Source of the DNA: Flavobacterium buctense
GTDB taxonomy: Bacteria > Bacteroidota > Bacteroidia > Flavobacteriales > Flavobacteriaceae
Assembly (NCBI RefSeq): GCF_014486695.1
Contig: NZ_JACTAB010000002.1
Location: forward strand, 124,001 to 188,000
Length of the DNA: 64,000 nucleotides
Direction of reading: 5' to 3'
Numbering within the stretch: position 1 is the first letter of the stretch; every line of letters begins with the position of its first letter. The position numbers were made by a program, and so were the translations under genes. The notes under the pieces were generated by a model. The model made no database searches and was not told the origin of the DNA. It was given only the letters and a program-made list of their open reading frames with translations. Positions 54,811 to 62,605 of this stretch are shown here, in pieces.

Positions 54811-56652
54811 ATGAAGAAAATTACTTTAGTAATGTTGATGCTAAGTTTAGCCGTCGCGTTACCAGCAAATGCCCAATTCGGAAAACTGTTGGGCAAAGGC
54901 AAATCAGCCGGGAAAAAATCGGGAAGTTTTGCCACAGTATGGGAGTCAGAATTTGATAATAAAGCCTCTCGTTTGGCGGTTTCCGTTAACAATGGAAAAT
55001 ATATCTTGGCTACCGATGAAAATTCTGCTACGGTTTTAGATGCGAATGGAAAAATGATTTGGAGTGGCGATTTTAAGAAAATAACCACCAACAAAACCAA
55101 CAAGTGTGAATACCAATATGTTGTTCAAAAAGAAGGAGAAAAAGGCGGTTATCTTTTTCTCTTTGATGAAAGAAAATTGGGAACAGACAGGGTAGCTTGT
55201 ATTGATGTTGTTACAGGAAAAGAATTATGGAACTCAGAAGAATACCAAAATTTAATTCCTAAAGGCACCAAAGCAGAAGAAGGAACCGATGAAGGTGAAT
55301 TGGAAACAGTAAAATACATTTATGAGCTAGATTCTTTTTTGATTTCACAAAAGGGTTCAGTTATTTTAGTAAAAGCAAACACTGGAGAAAAAGTTTGGGA
55401 AACCAACAGATTCAAAGGAGGTGTTGGGAAATATATTTATGATGATAAAAAGAATGAAATCATAATCATAAACTTCAAGCCAACAGCTTTAGGTGCTTTA
55501 TTTGCCGGATTTAAAAACCAGTTGGTGAAAATCAATGCAGTCAATGGAGAAATTCTTTGGGATGCGACTTTCTTAGGAACTATTGAAAAAGAATTGGTTA
55601 CACGCAGAGCAATAGTTGACTTGTGGATTAAAGGAGATAAGTTATTTATGTATTTAAATGGTTTACAAGTATACAACATCAACAACGGGCAAAAAATTTG
55701 GGAAGCGACTTATGAAACCGATATGGCCGGTGCCAATGGCGGATTATTCAGCGGAGGTAAAAGATCTAAAATTTACAGAACATTAGCCGATCCATTATTT
55801 ACCGATGATGCGGTTTATATTGTGATGCTTGGAACCAGAGACCGAACTAAATATGTTGAAAAACACGATTTAAATTCAGGCAAATTACTTTGGGCATCAG
55901 AAAAAATTACCGGTGCATTTTGTATGCCTAACATGTATAAAGTTGGTAGTAAAATTTTAATCCAAGTTGGCGGTAAAGTGCAAGTACAAGAGTACCGATT
56001 GGAAGAAGTTTCTAGTGGTCTTTCAGCCGGAATGGCATTGGGAGGTTTTGGAGGCGGCACTGCAAAACAATGGGTTCCCTATATTTATTGGGATTATAAG
56101 GCACAAAAAAGCTCAGTTTTATGTGTAGATGATCAGACAGGTAAAACGGCTTGGAGATCCGAGAAGTTTGATAAGAGAATTACAGATTTTGTAATCAATG
56201 ACGATAAAAATCTTTTTGTTGGTGATGGAGATGAATTTTATGGATACGATGTAGATTCAGGAACGCAGCTATTTGATGTAAAGCACAATGATGCTAAAGT
56301 AGGAAAAGCTACAGATGTAATTGATTTTGGTGAAAATGTTGTAGTGCTATCTGAAAAAGGATTGGCTTCCTATTCCAAAAAAGACGGTAAAAGAGTTTAC
56401 GCTACCGAAAAAATAAAAGGGGTTGATTATTTCTATGAAATAGGGGGAAACTATTACTTGAGAGACCAAAGAAACAGTAAAAATATTATCTATGGTATTG
56501 ATATGACTAATGGGGAAACCAAAGGTTCAGTTCAATCTAAGGGAAAAGGAGGAAGTCCGCAATATGGTGCCGGAATTGATATTTCGGATGATGGCGAATT
56601 TATTTTCGCTTTCAAAGGTAAAAAAGTCGAAAAAATTAAAGTAAATAATTGA
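54811..56652 (+). CDS. Exported PQQ-like beta-propeller protein
   Basis: From ATG 54811 the protein has 613 residues; a longer ORF from 54682 overlaps the preceding gene and precedes the signal peptide, so I reject it. Signal peptide: MKKITLVMLMLSLAVALPANAQ. The rest is a beta-propeller of PQQ-type repeats (YILATDENSATVLDANGKMIWSG, VKANTGEKVWETNRFKGG, DDQTGKTAWRSEKF in parts), each with the Asp/Trp-Gly pattern. Glycine-rich SGGKRS and GGFGGG loops occur. It is periplasmic or surface-exposed, likely a scaffold or a binding protein, since the quinoprotein enzyme residues are not seen. It is the second gene after site A. Confidence 0.75.
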   Translation: MKKITLVMLMLSLAVALPANAQFGKLLGKGKSAGKKSGSFATVWESEFDNKASRLAVSVNNGKYILATDENSATVLDANGKMIWSGDFKKITTNKTNKCEYQYVVQKEGEKGGYLFLFDERKLGTDRVACIDVVTGKELWNSEEYQNLIPKGTKAEEGTDEGELETVKYIYELDSFLISQKGSVILVKANTGEKVWETNRFKGGVGKYIYDDKKNEIIIINFKPTALGALFAGFKNQLVKINAVNGEILWDATFLGTIEKELVTRRAIVDLWIKGDKLFMYLNGLQVYNINNGQKIWEATYETDMAGANGGLFSGGKRSKIYRTLADPLFTDDAVYIVMLGTRDRTKYVEKHDLNSGKLLWASEKITGAFCMPNMYKVGSKILIQVGGKVQVQEYRLEEVSSGLSAGMALGGFGGGTAKQWVPYIYWDYKAQKSSVLCVDDQTGKTAWRSEKFDKRITDFVINDDKNLFVGDGDEFYGYDVDSGTQLFDVKHNDAKVGKATDVIDFGENVVVLSEKGLASYSKKDGKRVYATEKIKGVDYFYEIGGNYYLRDQRNSKNIIYGIDMTNGETKGSVQSKGKGGSPQYGAGIDISDDGEFIFAFKGKKVEKIKVNN

Positions 56653-56673
56653 GTTTTATAGGAAGTTAGTTAC

Positions 56674-56702
56674 AGGACTGCAAGCAATTGCAGTCCTTTT
56701 TT
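56674..56702 (+). terminator. Terminator after the PQQ-propeller gene
   Basis: AGGACTGCAA pairs with TTGCAGTCCT around the GNRA-type loop GCAA, then a T-tract. It lies 22 bases after the stop and 14 bases before the next start, so readthrough decides whether the next gene shares the promoter. Confidence 0.93.
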
Positions 56703-56715
56703 AATCACAATCATT

Positions 56716-58140
56716 ATGAAAAAAATAGTTACTCTCTCTGTAGTCTTCTTTACTTTTTTTTCGGTCAATGCACAGCAAATTCAATGGGCCAATAAACTGA
56801 TTAAGTTTTCTTCTGATTTAGGCGGAAAGCAGCATGGTATTAAAAGGATTCTTGGCCGTCCCGATGTTTTCCCGCAAGGCGGAAGCAGTCCCAATGCATG
56901 GACACCAAAAAATGCTTTGGATGGTTATGAATGGGTGCAAGTGGGTTTCGAAAAACCACAAACGGTGAAACAAGTAGCCGTATTTGAAAACTTAAATGCG
57001 GGTTGCGTTGTTAGTATTTCAGTGGATGATGGTTCCGGAAAATACAAACGCGTTTGGTCGAGAAAGCCCAATTATAAAACAGTAACTTTCAAAGCAACAA
57101 TTCCGGCAGATAGGAATTACTATTTCAAACGCAAACGAAGAAAAATTCAAGAAAGCCCCGATGTAATTAATCCAGGTGTAGAATATGCTATTCTTGACGA
57201 GGTTGTACAAGGCGTTGTAGCCGTCAGAGTAGAATTCAATTTTGCTTTGCTTCCAGGACAAAAAGAAGTAGACGCCATAGGAATTTCTGATTCTGAAATA
57301 CCTATTCAGCCAACTGTCAATACGATTCCGGCTTTTGAAAGTTTAACTGTTGCTAAAACATTACAGTTACCAGATATCGTTCCATTATGTCCAACGGTGT
57401 CTTTTGATGGAAACACACTTTTTGTAACCGGAATAAACGAGAAAAAAAATGAAATATTTTCATTTACCAAAGATGCGTCAGGACAATGGGCTCATAAAAA
57501 ACTTGTGACTGAATTAAATACCGGTGAACGTTTTAATTACGTGAAATACATTGGTGCTAATTATTTAGTTAAAGGAGGAAATCACTACAGCAGCGGTACA
57601 ACTGAAACAGGGTTTGAATTGTTTGAATATAATAATGGCCATTACAATGCTCTTGGGCCATTAAAAGTAACTGCCTATAATAATTATGATGATACTGCAG
57701 AAGCTTTCCTGACAGCCGACAGAAAGGTATTGTTTATGGGTGTTGAAACCGATTTTTCTCAAGGCGCAAGTGACTTGTATTTTGCATTTCAAAAAGAAGA
57801 CGGTACATACGGGCTTTTGCAAAATATGGGTAAAGTAATTAATTCTGCGTCTGATGAAGGCATGTGTCAATTGCTGTCTGATAACAAAACCATGTTGTTT
57901 AGCAGCGACGGTTTTAGTGCCATTGGTAGCTTTGACATTTATGTTTCTTACAGGTTAGATGATACCTGGAAAAACTGGTCGGAACCAATAAATCTTGGAA
58001 GCAAAGTAAACTCAATTGACTTTGATGGATTGCCTTTTTACGATGAAAAAAATGAAGTATTGTATTATATCTCGAGTGAAAATGAAGCCAATATCTTAAA
58101 ATATAGTAGTATTCCAAAGAGTGTTTTGATGAAAAAATGA
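56716..58140 (+). CDS. Exported discoidin-like plus PD40 beta-propeller protein
   Basis: A 474-residue exported protein (signal peptide residues 1-19, ending NAQ). The N-terminal 190 residues have a galactose-binding (discoidin-like) shape (NAWTPKNALDGYEWVQVGFEKP in parts, VKQVAVFENLNAGCVVSISVDDG in parts). The rest is a PD40/WD40-like propeller (LFVTGINEKKNEIF, KVLFMGVETDFSQGASDLYFAF in parts, LLSDNKTMLFSSDGFSAIGSFDIYVSYR in parts), the type seen in TolB- and OmpA-linked proteins. Its stop lies 7 bases before dyad site B. Function unknown. Confidence 0.7.
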   Translation: MKKIVTLSVVFFTFFSVNAQQIQWANKLIKFSSDLGGKQHGIKRILGRPDVFPQGGSSPNAWTPKNALDGYEWVQVGFEKPQTVKQVAVFENLNAGCVVSISVDDGSGKYKRVWSRKPNYKTVTFKATIPADRNYYFKRKRRKIQESPDVINPGVEYAILDEVVQGVVAVRVEFNFALLPGQKEVDAIGISDSEIPIQPTVNTIPAFESLTVAKTLQLPDIVPLCPTVSFDGNTLFVTGINEKKNEIFSFTKDASGQWAHKKLVTELNTGERFNYVKYIGANYLVKGGNHYSSGTTETGFELFEYNNGHYNALGPLKVTAYNNYDDTAEAFLTADRKVLFMGVETDFSQGASDLYFAFQKEDGTYGLLQNMGKVINSASDEGMCQLLSDNKTMLFSSDGFSAIGSFDIYVSYRLDDTWKNWSEPINLGSKVNSIDFDGLPFYDEKNEVLYYISSENEANILKYSSIPKSVLMKK

Positions 58141-58147
58141 GTAAAAA

Positions 58148-58163
58148 TACGACAAATGCCGTA
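58148..58163 (+). promoter_or_regulatory. 7-2-7 inverted repeat, site B (candidate NarL-type operator)
   Basis: TACGACA-AA-TGCCGTA, same heptamers as site A, starting 8 bases after the preceding stop. It lies 59 bases before the lipoprotein start at 58223. A -7-like CAGATTTG (58187-58194) is about 32 bp from the dyad centre, the same distance as at site A. Confidence 0.75.
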
Positions 58164-58222
58164 TTGAATTCCCTAAGAAAAATGTACAGATTTGCATCAA
58201 TAACCTTTAACCTTTAAATATT

Positions 58223-58753
58223 ATGAAGACAATTAAAAAAATCGGAATCGTTTTAACTATGGTTTTTGCCACTTTACTTTCGTCATGCAGCAGCGATGAT
58301 GGCGGAGGCGGAGGCGGAACCGCATCATTAGGACAAGTAAAAGCCAAAGTAGGTGGCACTAATTTTACCTCAATGGATTTAGCAACTTTCGCAACAAAAC
58401 AAGTAATAGGTGGTTTTACTACTATTATTGTTCAAGGAAGTGATGCTTCTGGGAAAGCAATTCAATTGATATTAAGTGATTACGATGGAGGTACCGGAAC
58501 TTATGCAATCAGTGATGATGCTAATATTTCTGCTATTGCGTCCTACATTGAAGCCAATATTAGCAATCCAATGGCTTCACAAACTTGGGCAGCTCCTTAT
58601 GATGGTTCAGGTTCTGTCGGTTCAATTACAATAACTGAAATTTCAGATACCAATGTAAAAGGAACATTCAATTTTACAGGTAAAAACCAAGATGGCGATG
58701 ATACAAAAGCAATTACCAATGGTGCTTTTAACGTAAATTTCACCTCGAACTAA
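58223..58753 (+). CDS. Lipoprotein of DUF6252 type
   Basis: A 176-residue lipoprotein (MKTIKKIGIVLTMVFATLLSSC, Cys22) with a glycine-rich linker (DDGGGGGGT) and a beta-sandwich-like domain. Family features are VKAKVGGTNFTSM at the start, QLILSDYDGGTGTYAI in the middle and SVGSITITEISDTNVKGTFNFTG near the end, which matches the DUF6252 pattern of flavobacterial lipoproteins. Function unknown. It stands alone between site B and site C with about 60-base leaders, so it probably is a single transcript. Confidence 0.75.
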   Translation: MKTIKKIGIVLTMVFATLLSSCSSDDGGGGGGTASLGQVKAKVGGTNFTSMDLATFATKQVIGGFTTIIVQGSDASGKAIQLILSDYDGGTGTYAISDDANISAIASYIEANISNPMASQTWAAPYDGSGSVGSITITEISDTNVKGTFNFTGKNQDGDDTKAITNGAFNVNFTSN

Positions 58754-58784
58754 TTTTACTAGATATACCATTTCTTCATAAAAA

Positions 58785-58800
58785 TACGGCGTATGCCGTA
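58785..58800 (+). promoter_or_regulatory. 7-2-7 inverted repeat, site C (candidate NarL-type operator)
   Basis: TACGGCG-TA-TGCCGTA, with the core TACGGC/GCCGTA perfectly paired. It lies 55 bases before the start at 58856. A weaker -7-like GAATTTTA (58824-58831) stands at the same centre distance of about 32 bp as at sites A and B; TGCGTTTG (58807-58814) is an alternative. Confidence 0.72.
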
Positions 58801-58855
58801 TTTTTTTGCGTTTGTTTTTCATCGAATTTTACCTAAACAATTAAACCTAAATGAT

Positions 58856-60358
58856 ATGAAAGCAACTTTACTTTTTTTAGCACTGTTTTTTTTGCCTATA
58901 GTAGGATTAGCTCAGGCTGGAACTTTGGATACTACTTTTGATTCTGATGGAAAAAAATATTTTGGATTTAGCTCACAAAACGACTATGGAGAATTTGTCT
59001 TGATTCAACCTGATAATAAAATTATTGCCGGAGGAAATTCTTCATTAACCGGAGGAAATTTGTCTTTTTCCTTGGCTCGAATGCATCCAGACGGCTCTTT
59101 TGATGATACTTTCGGGACTAGTGGAAAAGTAACCACAACTTATGGAACTGAAGGATTTGAAGCGGTGTCCGGTGCACTACAATCTGACGGAAAAATTATT
59201 GTCATTGGTACATCTTTTATCAATTCAAGTCTTGGAACTGCTCAAGTTGCTGTAGTCAGATACAATACTGACGGAACTTTGGATACTTCATTTGATGCCG
59301 ATGGAATTGTATTAACCCAAATTTCAACTTCTAATGAAGATTTCGGTAAAACAGTTAAAATACAACCCGACGGAAAAATATTGTTAGCCGTTCAATCGCG
59401 TATTGATTTCAATAGGGATTTTGTTCTGGTTCGCTATAATTCCGATGGAAGTTTAGATACTACTTTTGATTCTGATGGAATTGCCCGAACCAATTTGCCA
59501 ACCCAAGAAGCCATCTATGATATTGCCCTACAAAATGATGGTAAAATCATAGCTACCGGATATATTGCCAATACTAATGATGATTTGAGGGTTGCGAGAT
59601 ATAATGGCAACGGAAGTTTGGATACTACCTTTGGAACGAATGGTTTCTTTACCTATGATTTTGCATCTAATCACAATTATGGTGCTTCGGTTGCAGTGAC
59701 TTCTGACAATAAAATTATTATTGGCGGAAGGTACCAAAACACCTCTTTTTTTAGTCCTTTTGTGGCTAAGTTAAATAGTAATGGAACTTTTGATGCGAGT
59801 TTTGATTCGGATGGGATTTTAATTTTAACCACAGATGAATCTATAAGTGATGTCGCAATTCAGTCAGATGATAAAATAATAACATTCGGAACTTCTAACA
59901 GTAAGTTTGGAGTTTGGAAACTCAACAGTAATGGTACTTTTGATACTACTTTCGGTAATAATGGAAAAGCGGAAATCTTGGTAAATACCATTTTAAGTTT
60001 CGGCAATGGAGGTACATTGCAAGCAGACGGAAAAATTGTTATGATCGGACTAACCTTTGAAAGTCAGTTTATGAAATATGGTGTAGTTCGTTTGAATAAC
60101 AACGCACCATTAGCCAATTCTTCTTTTGCAGCAGCGGATTTAATGATTTATCCCAATCCTTCTAACGGAACATTTTTTATTCAAAATGCCGCAGAATTAA
60201 GCCGTGCCGAAGTTACTATTTACAATCTTATTGGACAAGAAGTCACCAATTTTAAAATGATTTCTGCAACACAGGAAGTTACACTCCAAAAAGGTGTATA
60301 TGTTGTTGAAATGGTAAATGAGCGCAGTAAAGTCTCCAAAAAAATAGTGGTTAACTAA
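58856..60358 (+). CDS. T9SS-secreted protein with delta-60 repeats
   Basis: From ATG 58856 the protein has 500 residues; the earlier in-frame start (58793) overlaps site C and precedes the signal peptide by 21 residues. Signal peptide: MKATLLFLALFFLPIVGLAQ. About eight delta-60 repeats of about 50 residues follow (GTLDTTFDSDGKKYFG, IQPDNKIIAGG, GSFDDTFGTSGKV, IQPDGKILLAV), a beta-propeller-like repeat of unknown function. The C-terminal 75 residues are a type A T9SS sorting domain (MIYPNPSNGTFFIQN, VTIYNLIGQEV, KGVYVVEM). The next gene begins 13 bases after its stop, so it probably heads a longer operon that includes the kinases. Confidence 0.88.
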   Translation: MKATLLFLALFFLPIVGLAQAGTLDTTFDSDGKKYFGFSSQNDYGEFVLIQPDNKIIAGGNSSLTGGNLSFSLARMHPDGSFDDTFGTSGKVTTTYGTEGFEAVSGALQSDGKIIVIGTSFINSSLGTAQVAVVRYNTDGTLDTSFDADGIVLTQISTSNEDFGKTVKIQPDGKILLAVQSRIDFNRDFVLVRYNSDGSLDTTFDSDGIARTNLPTQEAIYDIALQNDGKIIATGYIANTNDDLRVARYNGNGSLDTTFGTNGFFTYDFASNHNYGASVAVTSDNKIIIGGRYQNTSFFSPFVAKLNSNGTFDASFDSDGILILTTDESISDVAIQSDDKIITFGTSNSKFGVWKLNSNGTFDTTFGNNGKAEILVNTILSFGNGGTLQADGKIVMIGLTFESQFMKYGVVRLNNNAPLANSSFAAADLMIYPNPSNGTFFIQNAAELSRAEVTIYNLIGQEVTNFKMISATQEVTLQKGVYVVEMVNERSKVSKKIVVN

Positions 60359-60371
60359 AACCAATACCATT

Positions 60372-60653
60372 ATGATTTACCTACTAGTTTCAATCACTGT
60401 AATACTTTCTTTGGTTATTGTATATTTGATTTTGCAATTCCATCAAAGTCAAAAAGCATTTCAGCAAAAACTCAAGGTTTTTGAAGACTTTATGGTCGAA
60501 TTAAACAGCGAACAAAAAAAGCAATCCATACAACTCAGGCTTTCGGATGATCTAAAAGCAAAGTTGAAAGAAGTCAATGCCGCTTTAAGCAAAAATGTTT
60601 TTGAATTAAATTATCAATTGATGGAAGATTTATATCCAAAAAAGGAAATGTAA
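60372..60653 (+). CDS. Small membrane-anchored coiled-coil protein, function unknown
   Basis: A 93-residue protein with one N-terminal membrane helix (MIYLLVSITVILSLVIVYLIL in parts, residues 1-22) and a charged helical remainder, likely coiled coil (QKLKVFEDFMVELNSEQKKQS in parts, LKEVNAALSKNVFELNYQL in parts). It follows the delta-60 protein after 13 bases and precedes the kinase gene by 50 bases. Membrane location and position suggest a link to the kinase signalling system, but no family is recognised. Confidence 0.6.
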   Translation: MIYLLVSITVILSLVIVYLILQFHQSQKAFQQKLKVFEDFMVELNSEQKKQSIQLRLSDDLKAKLKEVNAALSKNVFELNYQLMEDLYPKKEM

Positions 60654-60703
60654 ACATTGAAAATTTTAACATTTTTAATACATTTATGGTATACAATCTC
60701 TAC

Positions 60704-62596
60704 ATGAAAAACTTTTACTACTTCATACTGTTCACATTGCTTTTTTCAGTAGAGGCAAATTCTCAGGATTTCAAAAAAACATTGGTCAAAGCTTTTACCT
60801 CACAAGATTCTTCTGAATATTATTTTAAAATTGCCAAAAAAAACATCAAAAGCATTGACGATGAAGCACAATACTATTTTTGTAAAAATGCCCGTTATTG
60901 TGATTACAATCAATTAGACAGCGCTATTGTTTACGGACAAAAAGCACTAAAACTTTTAAAAAACGGTAACGATGTTAATTCGTTATTAACGGTTTATAAT
61001 AATCTTGCGAAAGTTTACCGAAAACAAGGGCAATACGATAAAGCTATTGATTACTCGCTGCAAGGCATCAGAGTAGCCGAAATAGAAAAAAAAGAAAATT
61101 GGATTGCTTTTTTCAATGCCATGTTATCCCTTACTTATCACGATTTTGAAAGTTATCAAAAAGGCGTTTTTTATGGTAAAAAGGCTTTGAAATATTGGGT
61201 AAGCCAAAAAGAAAAAAAGCCCAATATGATTAGTAATGCACTCAATGCCATTGCTATCAACTTTGACGATTGGAACAAACCAGACAGCGCTTTGTATTAC
61301 CACAAAAAAGTATTCAAATATTTCAAAGGCATAGACACTCTCAACATAGGTGAAACTTACAACAATATTGGAAATACATTATTAAAGCAAAAAAAATACA
61401 GAGAAGCCAAAAGGTGGATCAGTTCAGCACTCCAAATCAACGATAAGAATTTTGAGATGAGCAATGGTGTGAAAGACAATGATTACTACTATGAACGCGC
61501 AACGAATTACACTAATTTAGCTACGATAGCCTACGAATTAGATGATTTTAATGAAGCCGAAAAGCTATTTGAAAAAGCTTACATATATGCTAAAAAAAGT
61601 GACAATGCCGAAAAATTAAGAGATTTTTATTACCAAAGGGCTCTATTTAATAAGAAACGAAATAACCTTTCCAAAGCAGTTCAAGACCAAGAAAGTTACA
61701 TAAAAATTAGGGATTCTGTTTTTGATGTGGAACGCGCCCAAAACTTCTCCGAACTCGAAGCCAAATACCAAAACGAAAAAAAAGAAAAACTACTGTTACA
61801 ATCCAGAGCGGAAATTAGAGAAAGAGAAATCGAAATCAAAAGTAAAAACACACAATTCCTTATTTTAGGTTTGGTTTCCTTGGCCTTGCTAGCCATTATT
61901 TATTTGGTTTATCGCCAACAAAAAATGAAAATTAAGCAACAAGAACAAGAGTTTGCCCTCAAATCGGCGATTGCTAAAATTGAAACCCAAAACAAATTAC
62001 AAGAACAGCGTTTAACCATTTCCAGAGACTTGCACGATAATATCGGGTCGCAACTTACCTTTATTATTTCTTCGGTAGACAACATTAAATATGCTTTCGA
62101 TATTCAAAATGCCAAGTTAGATTCGAAACTTTCAGGGATTAGTAATTTTGCCAAATCAACCATTATTGAGCTTCGAGACACTATTTGGGCGATGAACAAA
62201 AGCCAAATCACTTTCGAAGATCTTCAAACTCGAATTCATAATTTTATCGATAAAGCCAAAGAGGCTAAAAACGAAATTCAGTTTGATTTTTTTGTCGATG
62301 CCGAATTAAAAGAGCGCCAATTCTCCTCCATTGAAGGGATGAATATTTACAGAACCATTCAGGAAGCCATCAACAATAGCATCAAATATGCTGAAGCTGA
62401 TAAAATCCAAATTCAGGTACACAAAGCCAATAATCAAATTCAAATTGTCATTGAAGACAACGGAAAAGGTTTCGATTTAAGTGCTACTGAAAAAGGAAAT
62501 GGTTTGCTCAATATGCAAAAACGAATAACCGAAATCAATGGAACATTCGATATCCAAAGCTCAGATTCCGGAACTAAAATCAGTATTTTGTTATAA
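60704..62596 (+). CDS. Sensor histidine kinase with N-terminal TPR region (HisKA_3 class)
   Basis: A 630-residue kinase from ATG 60704 (M7 of a longer ORF beginning 60686; only the later start gives a clean signal peptide, MKNFYYFILFTLLFSVEANS). Residues 20-390 are tetratricopeptide repeats (VYNNLAKVYRKQGQYDKAIDYS, TYNNIGNTLLKQKKYREAKRW, NYTNLATIAYELDDFNEAEKLFEKA in parts), outside the inner membrane. A membrane helix (LILGLVSLALLAIIYLVY, about 385-402) leads to a coil, the dimerisation/phosphoacceptor motif RDLHDNIGSQL (His444) and a HATPase_c domain (EAINNSIKYAEA, DNGKGFD, GNGLLNM). HisKA_3 kinases pair with NarL/FixJ regulators. A second similar kinase follows 9 bases later. Confidence 0.95.
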   Translation: MKNFYYFILFTLLFSVEANSQDFKKTLVKAFTSQDSSEYYFKIAKKNIKSIDDEAQYYFCKNARYCDYNQLDSAIVYGQKALKLLKNGNDVNSLLTVYNNLAKVYRKQGQYDKAIDYSLQGIRVAEIEKKENWIAFFNAMLSLTYHDFESYQKGVFYGKKALKYWVSQKEKKPNMISNALNAIAINFDDWNKPDSALYYHKKVFKYFKGIDTLNIGETYNNIGNTLLKQKKYREAKRWISSALQINDKNFEMSNGVKDNDYYYERATNYTNLATIAYELDDFNEAEKLFEKAYIYAKKSDNAEKLRDFYYQRALFNKKRNNLSKAVQDQESYIKIRDSVFDVERAQNFSELEAKYQNEKKEKLLLQSRAEIREREIEIKSKNTQFLILGLVSLALLAIIYLVYRQQKMKIKQQEQEFALKSAIAKIETQNKLQEQRLTISRDLHDNIGSQLTFIISSVDNIKYAFDIQNAKLDSKLSGISNFAKSTIIELRDTIWAMNKSQITFEDLQTRIHNFIDKAKEAKNEIQFDFFVDAELKERQFSSIEGMNIYRTIQEAINNSIKYAEADKIQIQVHKANNQIQIVIEDNGKGFDLSATEKGNGLLNMQKRITEINGTFDIQSSDSGTKISILL

Positions 62597-62605
62597 GTTA
62601 AGGAT

